From: Sphingomonas citricola
Lineage (GTDB): Bacteria; Pseudomonadota; Alphaproteobacteria; Sphingomonadales; Sphingomonadaceae
Assembly (NCBI RefSeq): GCF_019429535.1
Contig: NZ_JAHXZM010000005.1
Coordinates: forward strand, 1 to 64,000
Length of the DNA stretch: 64,000 nt
Direction of reading: 5' to 3'
Both the position numbers and the translations under genes were made by a program. This document shows positions 19,411 to 28,800 of this stretch, in pieces. The notes beneath the pieces are model-generated. The model saw only the letters and a list, made by a program, of their open reading frames with translations, did no database searches and had not been told where the DNA came from. How positions within the stretch are numbered: the stretch's first letter is position 1; each line of letters opens with the position of its first letter.

Positions 19411-21012
19411 ATGAGAACCTTGATGAAGTTAGATCTGATCGCTGTCATTGCTGTTGCAATCTTGGCTAGCGGTGATGCAGCGGCTCAGGTTCAGCAGACT
19501 GCCACGGTTGAAGCTCGTACTGCGACGGATGGAGTGGCGGTCACCTGGCATCTTGCTAGGCCAGTCACGGAAGTTACGTTTCACGAAGCGGACATCATTC
19601 GCGATCGCTGGACCATCGCGACGCCAGGTCTGGCGATCGAGAAGGGCATCGTCCGCTCGAAGCGTCCCTTCGATACCTTCCAGATTCTTATCGCGCCAGA
19701 CGCGGCCGAGGTCGACCGAGTCTACATGGGTTTGACCAAAGTCGGCACCGGCGTAATCCTATATGGGCCGGGCGTAGCGCTGAAGGACGTTGAAACGACC
19801 CTGACGTTGCGCCCCGGAGCTGGCGAGGTGGTCTTGCCTGGTGAACGCGCGATTGAAGGCTACGCGTACCTCGGCCCCGAAACAGCGGTCACGCACAAGG
19901 CAGGCGGCGCTGTGGTCGCCGGCGCCTCGGTTCCTGCCTCCCTATCGCAGTTGATGAGCGACGGATTCTTCAAAGCTCAGGCTTTCTACGGTGCGAGACT
20001 AGGGCGGGCCCTGCCCTATGAGCCGACTTTGGTTGTCACCACCGATAGCCCCGGACCGACTGTGTTTCGTGGCGACGTCACCAATACCGGGGTGATCGCC
20101 ACGCGCTTCTTCGGCACGTCGTGGGCCGAGCCAGCGCCGGATGTAATGGATCAGTTGTCTACCTTTGTGTGGCACGAGACCTTCCACCTGTGGAACGGTC
20201 ACGGCATCTTGCTGAAGGATGGTGAAACTGCGCCTTGGCTGCATGAGGGCGCCGCCGAGTACGGCGCGTTGGTTGCCGCTTCCACGTCGGGTGCGACCAA
20301 CGAAGATCAGGCAAAATCTTCTGTGGCCAGACGTCTTAATGGATGTCGGTCGGCGCTAGGCGACCGCGATTACGACCCGCAGAAACTGCGATCCGGCTCT
20401 GCGGTCTACGATTGCGGCGTGGTGGTCCAATGGATCGCAGATCTTGAGATGCGCAAAGCTACCCATGGCCGGCATGACATCTTCAATCTGTGGAACGCCA
20501 TGCTGGCTAGAGGGCGCAGCGGTGCCGGTTACGGTGTCGCTGACTTTCGTGCTGCGCTGACACAGAATAGCGCCGTGAAGATACTTCTGGATGGACGGGG
20601 AGCCGACCGCTGGGCATCGCTCGAAGCACGGCTATCGAGATTGGGTGTCTCCCTCGCGAATGCGCCGGGACGGGGCGATTACCGACGCGCTGCACTTCTG
20701 CACCTGACCGCCCAGAGTTGTACCGGAGCTACCGGCTTCTACACCGTGCCGGAAGGAGTGAAGCTCGACACGGGCGTTAGATGTGGTGTGCTGTCGGGTG
20801 ATCCCGTGGTGGCTCGGATCGAAGACCATGATCCGATGGCCGACGCTGAAGCCATGTTCCGTGCCGTCCAGGCACGATGTGCGCGTGCCGCACCGATCCG
20901 CTATCGCTTCCAAGACGGACGCACGGTCGAAGCAGTGTGCTCGCTGCCCCTACCAGATCCTAAAGCGTGGACTATCACGACTGCACCGAGAATGGCGACG
21001 CGCTCGAATTGA
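19411..21012 (+). CDS. Secreted M1-like (gluzincin) metallopeptidase
   Basis: A 533-residue exported protein. A signal peptide (about 1-25) is followed by a beta-rich N-terminal region and a gluzincin core: VWHETFHLWNG (His-255, Glu-256, His-259) and about 19 residues later APWLHEGAAEY with Glu-279 as third ligand. This resembles M1/M61-like aminopeptidase domains. The rest is helical with Cys residues that could form disulphides. A second ATG 12 bp downstream is an alternative start. The neighbouring HExxH protein suggests a cluster of secreted peptidases. Confidence 0.8.
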   Translation: MRTLMKLDLIAVIAVAILASGDAAAQVQQTATVEARTATDGVAVTWHLARPVTEVTFHEADIIRDRWTIATPGLAIEKGIVRSKRPFDTFQILIAPDAAEVDRVYMGLTKVGTGVILYGPGVALKDVETTLTLRPGAGEVVLPGERAIEGYAYLGPETAVTHKAGGAVVAGASVPASLSQLMSDGFFKAQAFYGARLGRALPYEPTLVVTTDSPGPTVFRGDVTNTGVIATRFFGTSWAEPAPDVMDQLSTFVWHETFHLWNGHGILLKDGETAPWLHEGAAEYGALVAASTSGATNEDQAKSSVARRLNGCRSALGDRDYDPQKLRSGSAVYDCGVVVQWIADLEMRKATHGRHDIFNLWNAMLARGRSGAGYGVADFRAALTQNSAVKILLDGRGADRWASLEARLSRLGVSLANAPGRGDYRRAALLHLTAQSCTGATGFYTVPEGVKLDTGVRCGVLSGDPVVARIEDHDPMADAEAMFRAVQARCARAAPIRYRFQDGRTVEAVCSLPLPDPKAWTITTAPRMATRSN

Positions 21013-21030
21013 CCCACAACCGGTCATACG
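21011..21030 (+). repeat. Dispersed intergenic repeat, copy 4
   Basis: GACCCACAACCGGTCATACG, directly at the stop codon of the M1-like peptidase gene. It fits the window-wide repeat with one mismatch in the 3' part. Confidence 0.55.
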
Positions 21031-21096
21031 AGAGCGAACTCGACCGCTCGCAGAGCGGACGCTCATTCATGATAGATGGCTAAGTTAGGCGCGACG

Positions 21097-21765
21097 CTAC
21101 CGCCACCCACGTGCACGCGCCGCTTGCTCCTGATCGCGGTCGAACGGTTCACCCGCGATCATCGCTGTCACCGCCGCCATAGCGACCGGTTCGCTTCCAG
21201 CCATGCGATAGTCGGTGCGCGCGCCCGCTGCACCTTCGCCATAGCGGAGGTGCCAAAGGCCATCGTCCTTGCAGGCGACTCCGGACAAGCGGCTTGCCGT
21301 GAAGCTGCGGCAATAGCGACCCGCGCGGTCGCGGAACGACAACGCAACCCGCACCGTCGCGCCGTCGCCCGAGAGCTGTTGATCGAGCGCCCGGCCGAGC
21401 GCCGGCGAGAGAGCGAGGGCATCCGCATTATCGCTGATCCCACCCGACCGCGGCACAAGCTGCCCCAGCAGCACGCCACCCACCAGCGATGCGGCGAGCG
21501 CCGCAGGTATCCAGCGCCGCGGCCGACGCGCGCGCTCCGCCCGCTGCGCACGAACATCGGCCAGCGACACCACCTCCGCCGCTGCCGGCATCGCCAGCGT
21601 TGCGAATGCTGCGTCGAAGCGCGCGCGCATGTCGCGATGCGCCTCCGCCAGCTCGGCCAGCGCCGGATCGCCTGCCACCGCACGCGCCACCCGATCCGCC
21701 TCCGCGGACGCGAGTTCGCCATCGATCCACGCGATGATCGAGGCCTCGTCGATCGTGTTGATCAT
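21097..21765 (-). CDS. Anti-sigma factor, single-pass membrane protein
   Basis: A 222-residue protein. The cytoplasmic N-terminal part (IDEASIIAWIDGELASAEAD) resembles the anti-sigma zinc-finger-like domain without the full HxxxCxxC motif. One membrane helix (WIPAALAASLVGGVLLGQLV, about residues 84-103) leads to a periplasmic domain with RYCRSFTASRLSGVACKDDG. Such proteins hold an ECF sigma factor at the membrane and release it on stress. Its ATG overlaps the sigma factor stop (ATGA), the usual arrangement. Confidence 0.87.
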   Translation of the reverse strand: MINTIDEASIIAWIDGELASAEADRVARAVAGDPALAELAEAHRDMRARFDAAFATLAMPAAAEVVSLADVRAQRAERARRPRRWIPAALAASLVGGVLLGQLVPRSGGISDNADALALSPALGRALDQQLSGDGATVRVALSFRDRAGRYCRSFTASRLSGVACKDDGLWHLRYGEGAAGARTDYRMAGSEPVAMAAVTAMIAGEPFDRDQEQAARARGWR

Positions 21766-22247
21766 GATGCGTTCTCCAGCATGGCGCGCAGCGCCTGTCG
21801 ACCGCGCACGAGCCGGCTGGTCAGCGTACCGGCCGGGATGTCGAGCACGCCCGCCGCCTCCGCATAGCCAAGCCCTTCGATCATCACGAGCGCCACCGCT
21901 TCGCGCTGTTCGTCGGGCAGGCGTTCCATTGCGCGCATGAGATAGCCGAGCTCCACCGAGGCCTCGGCCGCACCGGACATGCCGATCGCGAGCCCCTCCT
22001 CCTCGGGTGCCAGCACGCTCGTGTGCCGCTGTCGCGCCCGCGCGGTATCGACCCATAGATTACGCATGATGCGATAGGACCACGCCACGAAGTTCGTGCC
22101 AGGTTCCCACTGCGCACGCGCGCGCAGCATCCGCTCCGCCGTTGCCTGAAGGAGATCGTCGGCATCCGTTGCATCACGCGAGAGCCCGTGCGCAAAGCGA
22201 CGCAGCCGCGGCATCACGCTTGCCAGCTCGTGCTCGAATGCGGTCAA
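21762..22247 (-). CDS. ECF sigma factor (RNA polymerase sigma-70 family)
   Basis: A 161-residue ECF sigma factor. Region 2 (FEHELASVMPRLRRFAHGLS, DADDLLQATAERML, FVAWSYRIMRNLWVD) and region 4 (MERLPDEQREAVALVMIEGL, YAEAAGVLDIPAGTLTSRLV) are both present. I chose a TTG start at 22247 because homologous proteins begin just before the FEHEL helix and a GAGG site precedes it; an ATG at 22298 would add 17 residues and lie inside an inverted repeat. Co-translated with the anti-sigma factor and divergent from the S8 protease, a probable target. Confidence 0.88.
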   Translation of the reverse strand: MTAFEHELASVMPRLRRFAHGLSRDATDADDLLQATAERMLRARAQWEPGTNFVAWSYRIMRNLWVDTARARQRHTSVLAPEEEGLAIGMSGAAEASVELGYLMRAMERLPDEQREAVALVMIEGLGYAEAAGVLDIPAGTLTSRLVRGRQALRAMLENAS

Positions 22248-22267
22248 TCGTTGTGCCCTCGTCCATG

Positions 22268-22301
22268 CGGATGAAACGACACCCGCTCCTCGTTTCATCC
22301 G
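22268..22301. promoter_or_regulatory. 12 bp perfect inverted repeat between sigma and S8 protease genes
   Basis: CGGATGAAACGA and its exact complement are separated by ten bases. Each arm carries TGAAAC, which looks like an ECF -35 element, facing both genes, with CGTTTC toward the -10 side. The symmetry suggests one element that serves both the sigma/anti-sigma operon and the protease. Spacing between the two elements (13 bp) is short for a standard ECF promoter. Confidence 0.6.
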
Positions 22302-22326
22302 TTGAGACGTGGAAAAAGGAAAGCGG

Positions 22327-23616
22327 ATGCGGCGAATCACCTTCTTGTCGACGGTTGCAGGCGCGCTGGCGCTGGTGGCTGCCCCCGCGGCGGGCCAGCT
22401 GCTCGGCGGCTTGCCTGTGGGTCGACCGCTTGGTGGCTTGACCGGCCCGCTGCTCGGCAACGACACCGCCACCCGTGCGGCCGTGACGGCGCCGCTCGAC
22501 ATGGTGCGCACCGCGATCCCGGACGCGCCGCCCGCCAGCCTCCTGTCGCTCCGGCGCGACCGGCTGCGCCAGTTGGTTCGCACGAACCGCGACGTGCTCG
22601 ACACCGACGACGATGGCAATCCCGTGCGCCGTGACGTGATCGTCGGCATCGATCTATCCGACACCGCGCTCGCTGCCGCGCGTGATGCGGGGTTCCGCGT
22701 CATCGATAGTGTCGCGCTTGAGTCGCTTGGTTTTCGCACGACGACGTTAGCAGCACCGAAGGGCACGTCGGCGCGCAAGGCGCTCTCGCGGCTGCGCGCC
22801 GTGAACCCGACCGGCAGCTACACGCTCGACCACGTCTATCAGCCCGCCGGCGGGGCGTTGGCGCTCGCACCCGCCGAGGCGATCGAGCACGGGTCGGCGG
22901 GGGAACCCGTTATCGGCCTGATCGACGGCGGGGTGGGTGCGCATCCCGCATTCAAGAACGCACGTCTGGAGCAGCGCGGCTTCGCCGGCGCGCCGCGTCC
23001 GAGCGGGCACGGGACGGCGGTTGCGTCGCTGCTCGTCGGCGCCGCGGGCGCGTTTCGCGGCGCCGCGCCGCGGGCCTCGCTGCTGGTAGCCGACGTCTAC
23101 GGCGGATCCGCCGCGAACGGCTCGGCGGCGGCGATCGTCCGTGCGATGGCATGGCTGGCGCAACGCAATGTGCGCGTCATCAACGTGAGCCTCGTTGGAC
23201 CACCGAATGCGCTCCTGGAAGCGGGAGTGAAGGCGCTATCGGCGCGCGGCGTCGCCGTCGTTGCTGCGGTGGGGAACGACGGGCCGGCGGCGCCACCGCA
23301 ATATCCCGCCTCCTATCCCGGCGTTGTCGCGGTCACCGGCGTGGACGCGCGTAGCCGCGCGCTCATCGAAGCAGGGAAGCCGACGCACCTCGACTTCGCC
23401 GCGCCCGGTGCGGAGATGGCCGGCGCGGTGCCGGGCGGCGGGTGGGAGGCGCTGCGCGGCACGTCGTTCGCCGCACCCCTCGTCGCCGCGCGCCTCGCCT
23501 TGCGCGGCAGCGTCGAGGCGCTCGGCGGAGAAGCGCGTCCGGGCGCCGGTCGGGTCGGTCGCGGCATCGTGTGCGGGGACTGCCGCACGCCGCCGCGTGC
23601 CGTCGGGATCAGGTGA
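22327..23616 (+). CDS. Secreted subtilisin-like S8 serine protease
   Basis: A 429-residue exported protease. A signal peptide (1-24) ends APAAGQ, followed by a propeptide-like region to about residue 190. The subtilase triad is Asp-200 (IGLIDGGV), His-228 (PSGHGTAVASLL) and Ser-380 (RGTSFAAPLVAARLAL), with VAAVGNDGPAAPPQYP carrying the oxyanion Asn. The ATG at 22327 follows AAGGAAA. It faces the ECF sigma operon and is followed by a low-complexity secreted protein; in sphingomonads such proteases are commonly placed beside an ECF pair. Confidence 0.92.
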   Translation: MRRITFLSTVAGALALVAAPAAGQLLGGLPVGRPLGGLTGPLLGNDTATRAAVTAPLDMVRTAIPDAPPASLLSLRRDRLRQLVRTNRDVLDTDDDGNPVRRDVIVGIDLSDTALAAARDAGFRVIDSVALESLGFRTTTLAAPKGTSARKALSRLRAVNPTGSYTLDHVYQPAGGALALAPAEAIEHGSAGEPVIGLIDGGVGAHPAFKNARLEQRGFAGAPRPSGHGTAVASLLVGAAGAFRGAAPRASLLVADVYGGSAANGSAAAIVRAMAWLAQRNVRVINVSLVGPPNALLEAGVKALSARGVAVVAAVGNDGPAAPPQYPASYPGVVAVTGVDARSRALIEAGKPTHLDFAAPGAEMAGAVPGGGWEALRGTSFAAPLVAARLALRGSVEALGGEARPGAGRVGRGIVCGDCRTPPRAVGIR

Positions 23617-23708
23617 GAAAAAAGGCACGCGCCGGGATGAAGTGCGGGAGCGCCATCGTTTCCCTTCTGAGGCCGCGACACACGCGGTCACCAACAAGGA
23701 GGCAGACG

Positions 23709-24377
23709 ATGACCAAGGCTTTTTCCACCGCCGCAGCCCTGCTGCTGATCGGCGCCGCCATGCCCGCGAACGCGCAACTGCTGGGTGGCGCGGGCGGCAA
23801 TCTGGGTGGCTCGCTCGGCGGTGCGGTGTCGCAGACGCTCGGCAGCACGGGATCGATCGGCAGCACGTTGGGCTCCGCGACCGGCAGCATGTCGAACGGC
23901 ATCGACACATCGGGAAGCGCGCGCGCCAACAAGTCGGTCGACAGCCGCTCGGGCAAGGTCTCGGCAGACGCCGGCCTCGCGGGCACGGTGACGCGGAGCA
24001 CCGATGCGGCGATCGGCGCCAATGATGCCAACGGGAACGGGCTTGCGGGGAGCACCAGCAACAACAGCAGCTCGAGCGTCGACAAGAGTGCGAGCGGCAG
24101 CGCGCAACTCATCGGCACCGACCAGGTCGGGAACGCAGTGGCATCCACCCGCAACACCGCGATGGGCGCCGCCGATACGGCGCGCACCCGCGCGATGGGC
24201 GCGGCGAACACCGCTCGCGACCGCGCGAGCAATGCGGCCAGTAGCGCGCGCAGCGCCGCCGCGAGCGGCGCTGGTCAGGCGACCGGTGCGCTCGCTGGCG
24301 CGGTATCGGGTGGTGATGCGTCGCTTACCGGCAGCGGCTCCGGCACCGCGAGCGGCAGCGTCGACGCGCACCACTGA
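23709..24377 (+). CDS. Secreted Gly/Ser/Ala-rich low-complexity protein
   Basis: A 222-residue exported protein with signal peptide 1-22 (AMPANAQ). The mature chain is almost entirely Gly, Ala, Ser, Thr, Asn and Asp with short imperfect repeats (GSTGSIGSTLGSATGS; TAMGAADTARTRAMGAANTA). No enzyme motif. The N-terminus QLLGG resembles the start of the mature upstream protease (GQLLGGLPVG), so the two may share an origin or sorting route. A strong AAGGAGG site precedes the ATG and a canonical terminator follows. Function unknown; a surface or matrix role is a guess. Confidence 0.75.
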   Translation: MTKAFSTAAALLLIGAAMPANAQLLGGAGGNLGGSLGGAVSQTLGSTGSIGSTLGSATGSMSNGIDTSGSARANKSVDSRSGKVSADAGLAGTVTRSTDAAIGANDANGNGLAGSTSNNSSSSVDKSASGSAQLIGTDQVGNAVASTRNTAMGAADTARTRAMGAANTARDRASNAASSARSAAASGAGQATGALAGAVSGGDASLTGSGSGTASGSVDAHH

Positions 24378-24397
24378 GCTGCGCCCAAGATACAAAA

Positions 24398-24431
24398 GCC
24401 GGTGGCGCGATCTGCGCCACCGGCCTTCTTT
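24398..24431 (+). terminator. Rho-independent terminator
   Basis: An 11 bp perfect GC-rich stem (GCCGGTGGCGC with its complement) and five-base loop are followed by CTTCTTT. It ends the protease and low-complexity-protein transcript. Confidence 0.85.
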
Positions 24432-24450
24432 GACCCAAAATCGGCCACTC
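24432..24450 (+). repeat. Dispersed intergenic repeat, copy 5
   Basis: GACCCAAAATCGGCCACTC begins at the end of the terminator T-tract. It fits the window-wide intergenic repeat. Confidence 0.55.
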
Positions 24451-24569
24451 AGGTCCATTTGTTAGCTTCCCGTGACCGGACATACGTTCATCGCGGTCCG
24501 ACGAGCTGATCGTATCGGCGAACCCGTCGTTTGGGGCGTGCCCGCTACGGCACCGGCATGCCCAAGCAC

Positions 24570-25028
24570 TCACATGTCCGCTGCGGTCGGACGTACGATT
24601 ACCTCATTGATGTCGACACCCTCCGGCTGCTCAATGGCATAGCGAACGGCTCGCGCGATCGCGTCCGGCGTCAGCGACTTCTTCCGCCATCCGGTCAGTG
24701 CCGCCGCAACGTCAGGATCGGTGATGTCATGACCCAACTCAGTGGCGACCACACCCGGCGAGATCAACGTCGAACGGACCTCGTCATGCTCCTGCCGCAG
24801 CCCCTCGGTAATCGCGCGCACAGCATGTTTGGTGGCGCAATAAACCGCGGCGGTCGGCATTACCATGTGCGCCGCAACCGAGGCGACGTTCACCACATGG
24901 CCGCTTCGCTGAGCTACGAACCGCGGCAGGACCGCAGCGATGCCATTGAGGACGCCATGGATGTTGACGTCGACCATCCGCTTCCAGTCATCGCGCTTGA
25001 GTGCAGCGAGCGGCGAGAGCGGCATCAC
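24570..25028 (-). pseudogene. Short-chain dehydrogenase remnant lacking its N-terminus
   Basis: About 152 residues of a classical SDR remain: VMPLSPLAAL, then WKRMVDVNIHGVLNGIAAVL, the Ser of VVNVASVAAHM and the catalytic Tyr and Lys in AVYCATKHAVRA, to a normal C-terminus. Missing are the glycine-rich cofactor-binding fold and the Asn-Ala-Gly of NAG. The homology stops exactly at the Val of NAGVMP; the next codons upstream read Asp and then a stop. A full protein would have about 240-250 residues, so some 90 are lost. It cannot bind NAD(P) and is probably dead, cut by insertion or deletion at the edge of the neighbouring cassette. Confidence 0.85.
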
Positions 25029-25052
25029 ATCCTAGTGATAAGAGATCAGGCT

Positions 25053-25835
25053 TCATTCGTCTCTGGCGACCAGCGTGGGATCGGATGATAGGCGGCTCGG
25101 CAGCGGGCGGCCAGCTTCGTGCGCTTCGCGAATTTCCCGGATGCGCAGAGTGATCCACGGCGGGAACGGGATCTTCAGATCCTGAAATCGGATCGCGCGA
25201 TTGAGCCAGGGATGGCCTTGCTCATGAAGCTGCTGGGCATGATCGCTACTTTCGAGCAACGGACCGAACGTAACCTCTGCCACGTCCATCGTCGATAGCA
25301 TGGTGTCGAGCCTGTCCAGCACCGCCGCTTCAAAGGCGGCCAGATCGTCCATATCGGCCTGATCGGGGAACCGGATCGTCCTGACGATCGCGTCCGGAAG
25401 ATACCGGAAAACCGTGAGCGGCGCTCCCATGTCGTTCCACCAGATCGCCGGCATCGCGATGCCATCGGCGCGCTTCTGCCTGGGATGCCGTGGAAGCTGG
25501 GCGATGCTGAGATCGACCAGCTCATTGAAACTGGTGACGAACCAGACATGGTGTTCGGCGCCCCAGAAGCCGCCCCAAGTGTCATGGCCGGCGGCGGCAT
25601 AGACCTCCACCGAACAGAATGCGCCCATCCACAGGCGACCGCCGATACCGAAGCGGTCGAGCGCGGCCTGAAGCGCTTTTGCGGCTTGCAGGCATTTCGT
25701 CGAATAGGCCTCGCCATAATGCTCCCGTGCGGTCGCATCGACCGCCTTTGCGACAAGCCGCCGCAGGAATGGCGGTGTCCTGCGACGTGTCTTGGCCTTC
25801 GCCACCTGTGCTTTGAGAAAGGCGGGCTTGATCAT
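25053..25835 (-). CDS. Cassette protein with possible Cys-His-Asp catalytic triad
   Basis: A 260-residue protein with no family I recognise. A basic N-terminus leads to AYSTKCLQAAKALQAAL with Cys-48, then GFWGAEHHVWFVTSFNELVDLS with His-95/His-96 and Asp-109. Cys at the start of a helix followed by a His and an Asp 13 residues later is the order found in transglutaminase-like and papain-like folds, so a cysteine peptidase or transferase activity is possible. The C-terminal half is helical and ends basic. Its ATG overlaps the stop of the NTPase gene (ATGA), so the two should be made together. Confidence 0.8.
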   Translation of the reverse strand: MIKPAFLKAQVAKAKTRRRTPPFLRRLVAKAVDATAREHYGEAYSTKCLQAAKALQAALDRFGIGGRLWMGAFCSVEVYAAAGHDTWGGFWGAEHHVWFVTSFNELVDLSIAQLPRHPRQKRADGIAMPAIWWNDMGAPLTVFRYLPDAIVRTIRFPDQADMDDLAAFEAAVLDRLDTMLSTMDVAEVTFGPLLESSDHAQQLHEQGHPWLNRAIRFQDLKIPFPPWITLRIREIREAHEAGRPLPSRLSSDPTLVARDE

Positions 25836-28800
25836 GTGTCCGGAGCCGCTTTTTCGGTGGGTCGCGATACATCGACGACGTAGACATCGATCAGGTCCCG
25901 GAGATTCTCGGGCAGCCGGCCGATGAGCATCGTCCGAAGGTCATCCGGGGTTTTCGGTCGCGACAAACCGTCGGGATGGGCGGGCAGATTCTTTCCCGGC
26001 ACATCGCCGAACCACAGGACGATGTAGACGCCCCGGCCCTCAGCGTGCCAATCGTGCAGATAGCTTGCGGCAAGCTGCTCGACCGGCGCGGTCCAAACCT
26101 CGGGATGCCATTGCGCCTTGATCTCGACCGGCAGACCGATGCTGCCCAAGATCGCGGCTATGTCCGCGCGCTTCTGCTGCGGCATGTGCATTTCCGGCGC
26201 GAAGCGGATCGCGTCGGGCAACTGACCGGAGATATGCTCGACCAGACGGTTGCGGCAGAAATTCTCGCCGCGTGGTTTGGTGCCGTCCCAATAGGCTTCC
26301 CACATGTCGGTGCTGGTCGCGTGCATCCGACCGATGAGTGTGTTGATGCGGTCGCCGAAAAACGCCCGCATATCGTCGATCGTCGATGGCAGTCCGCCGC
26401 CGACGACGGCGGTGAGACCCGCAACCGACACTGACGTGAACTCCGAATCGCGGCGGGCGCGCATCTGAAGCGCCAGGGCATGCCGCAGCGGATCGACATA
26501 GCTCGGATCTGCAACGGCGATCAGATGTTCGAGCGCCGCGGTCGCGTCGCGCGACGGGTCACCGCCTATCGCATAGCCGCTGTTCTCGATCGTCGATGTC
26601 GCATCCCAGGGATTGGTATTGCCGCTCGAACTGCCCTGCGGGCGCGAGGTTCGCGGCCAAGCATGGCTGAACCGTTCGACGATGAACTGGCGCTGCGCGA
26701 CCGACAGCCGTCGCTCGGGATCGTCGCGCTCGCCGGAAACGCGGTCGCGTATGAACCAGAGAAACTCGCGATCGTCCGCCGCCACGGCGACGAGGTCGTC
26801 GAATGTCGCATCGAAATCGACAAGAAAATCGAGCGCGAGCCACGCCAGCATAGTTTCATAGTCACGATGCTGGCGGCTGCGTGTGTCTCGCGCCAGCGCC
26901 TGCAATTCGGCCAGCTCGGCGTGGCGGGTCGCGTAGCCGAGAACTTCAGCCTCGACCGACGCCGGAAGCGAGGGGAAGCGGCGTAGCCACTCAACCGCCA
27001 GCCGCCCGGCCAATGGCCGCCAGCGGGGATCATTGCCTAGAAAATAGAGGTCATAGACGTGACCGGTCTTGCGCTCGAGCTGCGGCTCGATCGACGTGCG
27101 GAAGAACCGTTCGATGGCAGCGTCGTCGCACAGCACGGCATCCTCGAGCGGCTTTAAGTCGGTGCCGCCGGAAATCTGCGACTCCGTCGTGCGGCGCCAC
27201 GCCATGAACGCAGACTCACGCGCTTCGACCGTCAAATCATCTACACTGAGATTGCGCCGCAGCCGTTCAGCCACCCCGCATACGAGGCTGAGTTCCGCGA
27301 AGTAAATCTTGTCGCTGAGATGGGTCTCGACGATGTCCTTAGCGGATGGCCGGTCGTTGCGATCGAAGCTTGCCATGAAGCCGTTCAGCACCCGCTCGCC
27401 GAGGTCATCGCCGAGAAATGCCGTGACCCGTGTTTCAGGTGGCGCTTCCTTTTCGAAGTCCCTGAAGCGACCGAGATAGGCTTTAGCCGGATCGTACAAC
27501 AGGTTGGGCGCGCCGGCATCGACCGCCAGAAAATCCTTGGCGATGCTCTCGCGGAAGGTCTGATGAACACCAGCCCGCCGCGCATCGGCTTCCTTTTCAG
27601 CAGCAGCTTGCTTGCGTTCCCAGTCAAAGACGAGCGGCTTCGACAGCTCTTCGAGCTTCGCTATGAACTCAGGTGATTCAGCACCGATCTTGGCCGCGGC
27701 CTCCCGCACAGTCGCGGCGATGCCATCTCGGCGCGGCGCGAGGAGGACAAGCTCCTCCAACATTTCAAGATTGGTGTCGCCGTCGCCGCGACGCCGATCG
27801 AATTCCTCGATAAGCGCAATGACGTCGTCCTCATTTGGGTAGAGGCCGAGTCCGCACTCGTAAAACGCGAAGGTTGCATCGCGCACATGCTCGTATCCGC
27901 CATCAAATACGACATGCGTCTGGATCGCGCGCCGAACGGCTGGACGTGCGCCGAACCATTCGATCAGCGCATTGGTCGTTTCCCGCTTGTAGCCTTGATG
28001 ATGATCAACCCAGAGCAGCCGCCGCCAAATATCGGCCGGCTCCATCTCGGGGTCGAGCGTCAGCGCGCGAAGCCCGGCCAGCCGCACTAGATCGGCAACC
28101 TGAGCCTTCGCCGAGTGATTGCTGTTCTCGACCAATGGCTCGCCATACCCCCGAGCCGCATCGAGCAGCGCGGTCAGCTGATCGATTGCCAGCGCTTCTA
28201 TTGAGCTGTCGCTGAGGTGCGCAAGGTCAAGCCGGTCGTCATTCTGGTCGAGGTCGCTGACCGTTATACCGATGTGCGCGTAGAGGGTGCGCACGGCCAG
28301 TTCCATAGGTACGGCGCCAAGCCCTAGATCGTGCAACACTTCCCACGCCAGTCGCCGATCATCCTCGCCACCCTGCGCCAGCAGGCGTTCGATGGTGGCG
28401 GCGGGATCACCGATCCGGCCAAGTTCACGAAGTGCGTCCGCGGCCCGGTTGCGCTCGCCATAGTAGCGCGCCGTGTCGAACATCATCGCGCGCAACTCTG
28501 GTTCCAGCGCCGCGGTCAGCTCGCTTCCCGCCATCGCCTCGACCAGCAACAGCGTGAGGTGCGTGTGCTGGTCGGGCGTCCCGATCAGGGAAAGTATGTC
28601 GTCCTTGAGTTCGACGCGCATGAGACCGCTTGCCGGATGCCGGCCCCAATCCTCCGCTCGAAAGAACGGGTCGCGATCGGACAGCGCCGCTAGGGCGCGC
28701 AGTAAGCCGCGCGCGACATGGACAGGCATCGTCTCGGCATCGCCATAGCGCAGCACCGCATAGGGATCGGCGGCGACACAGACCTCCGCCAGCGTATTAT

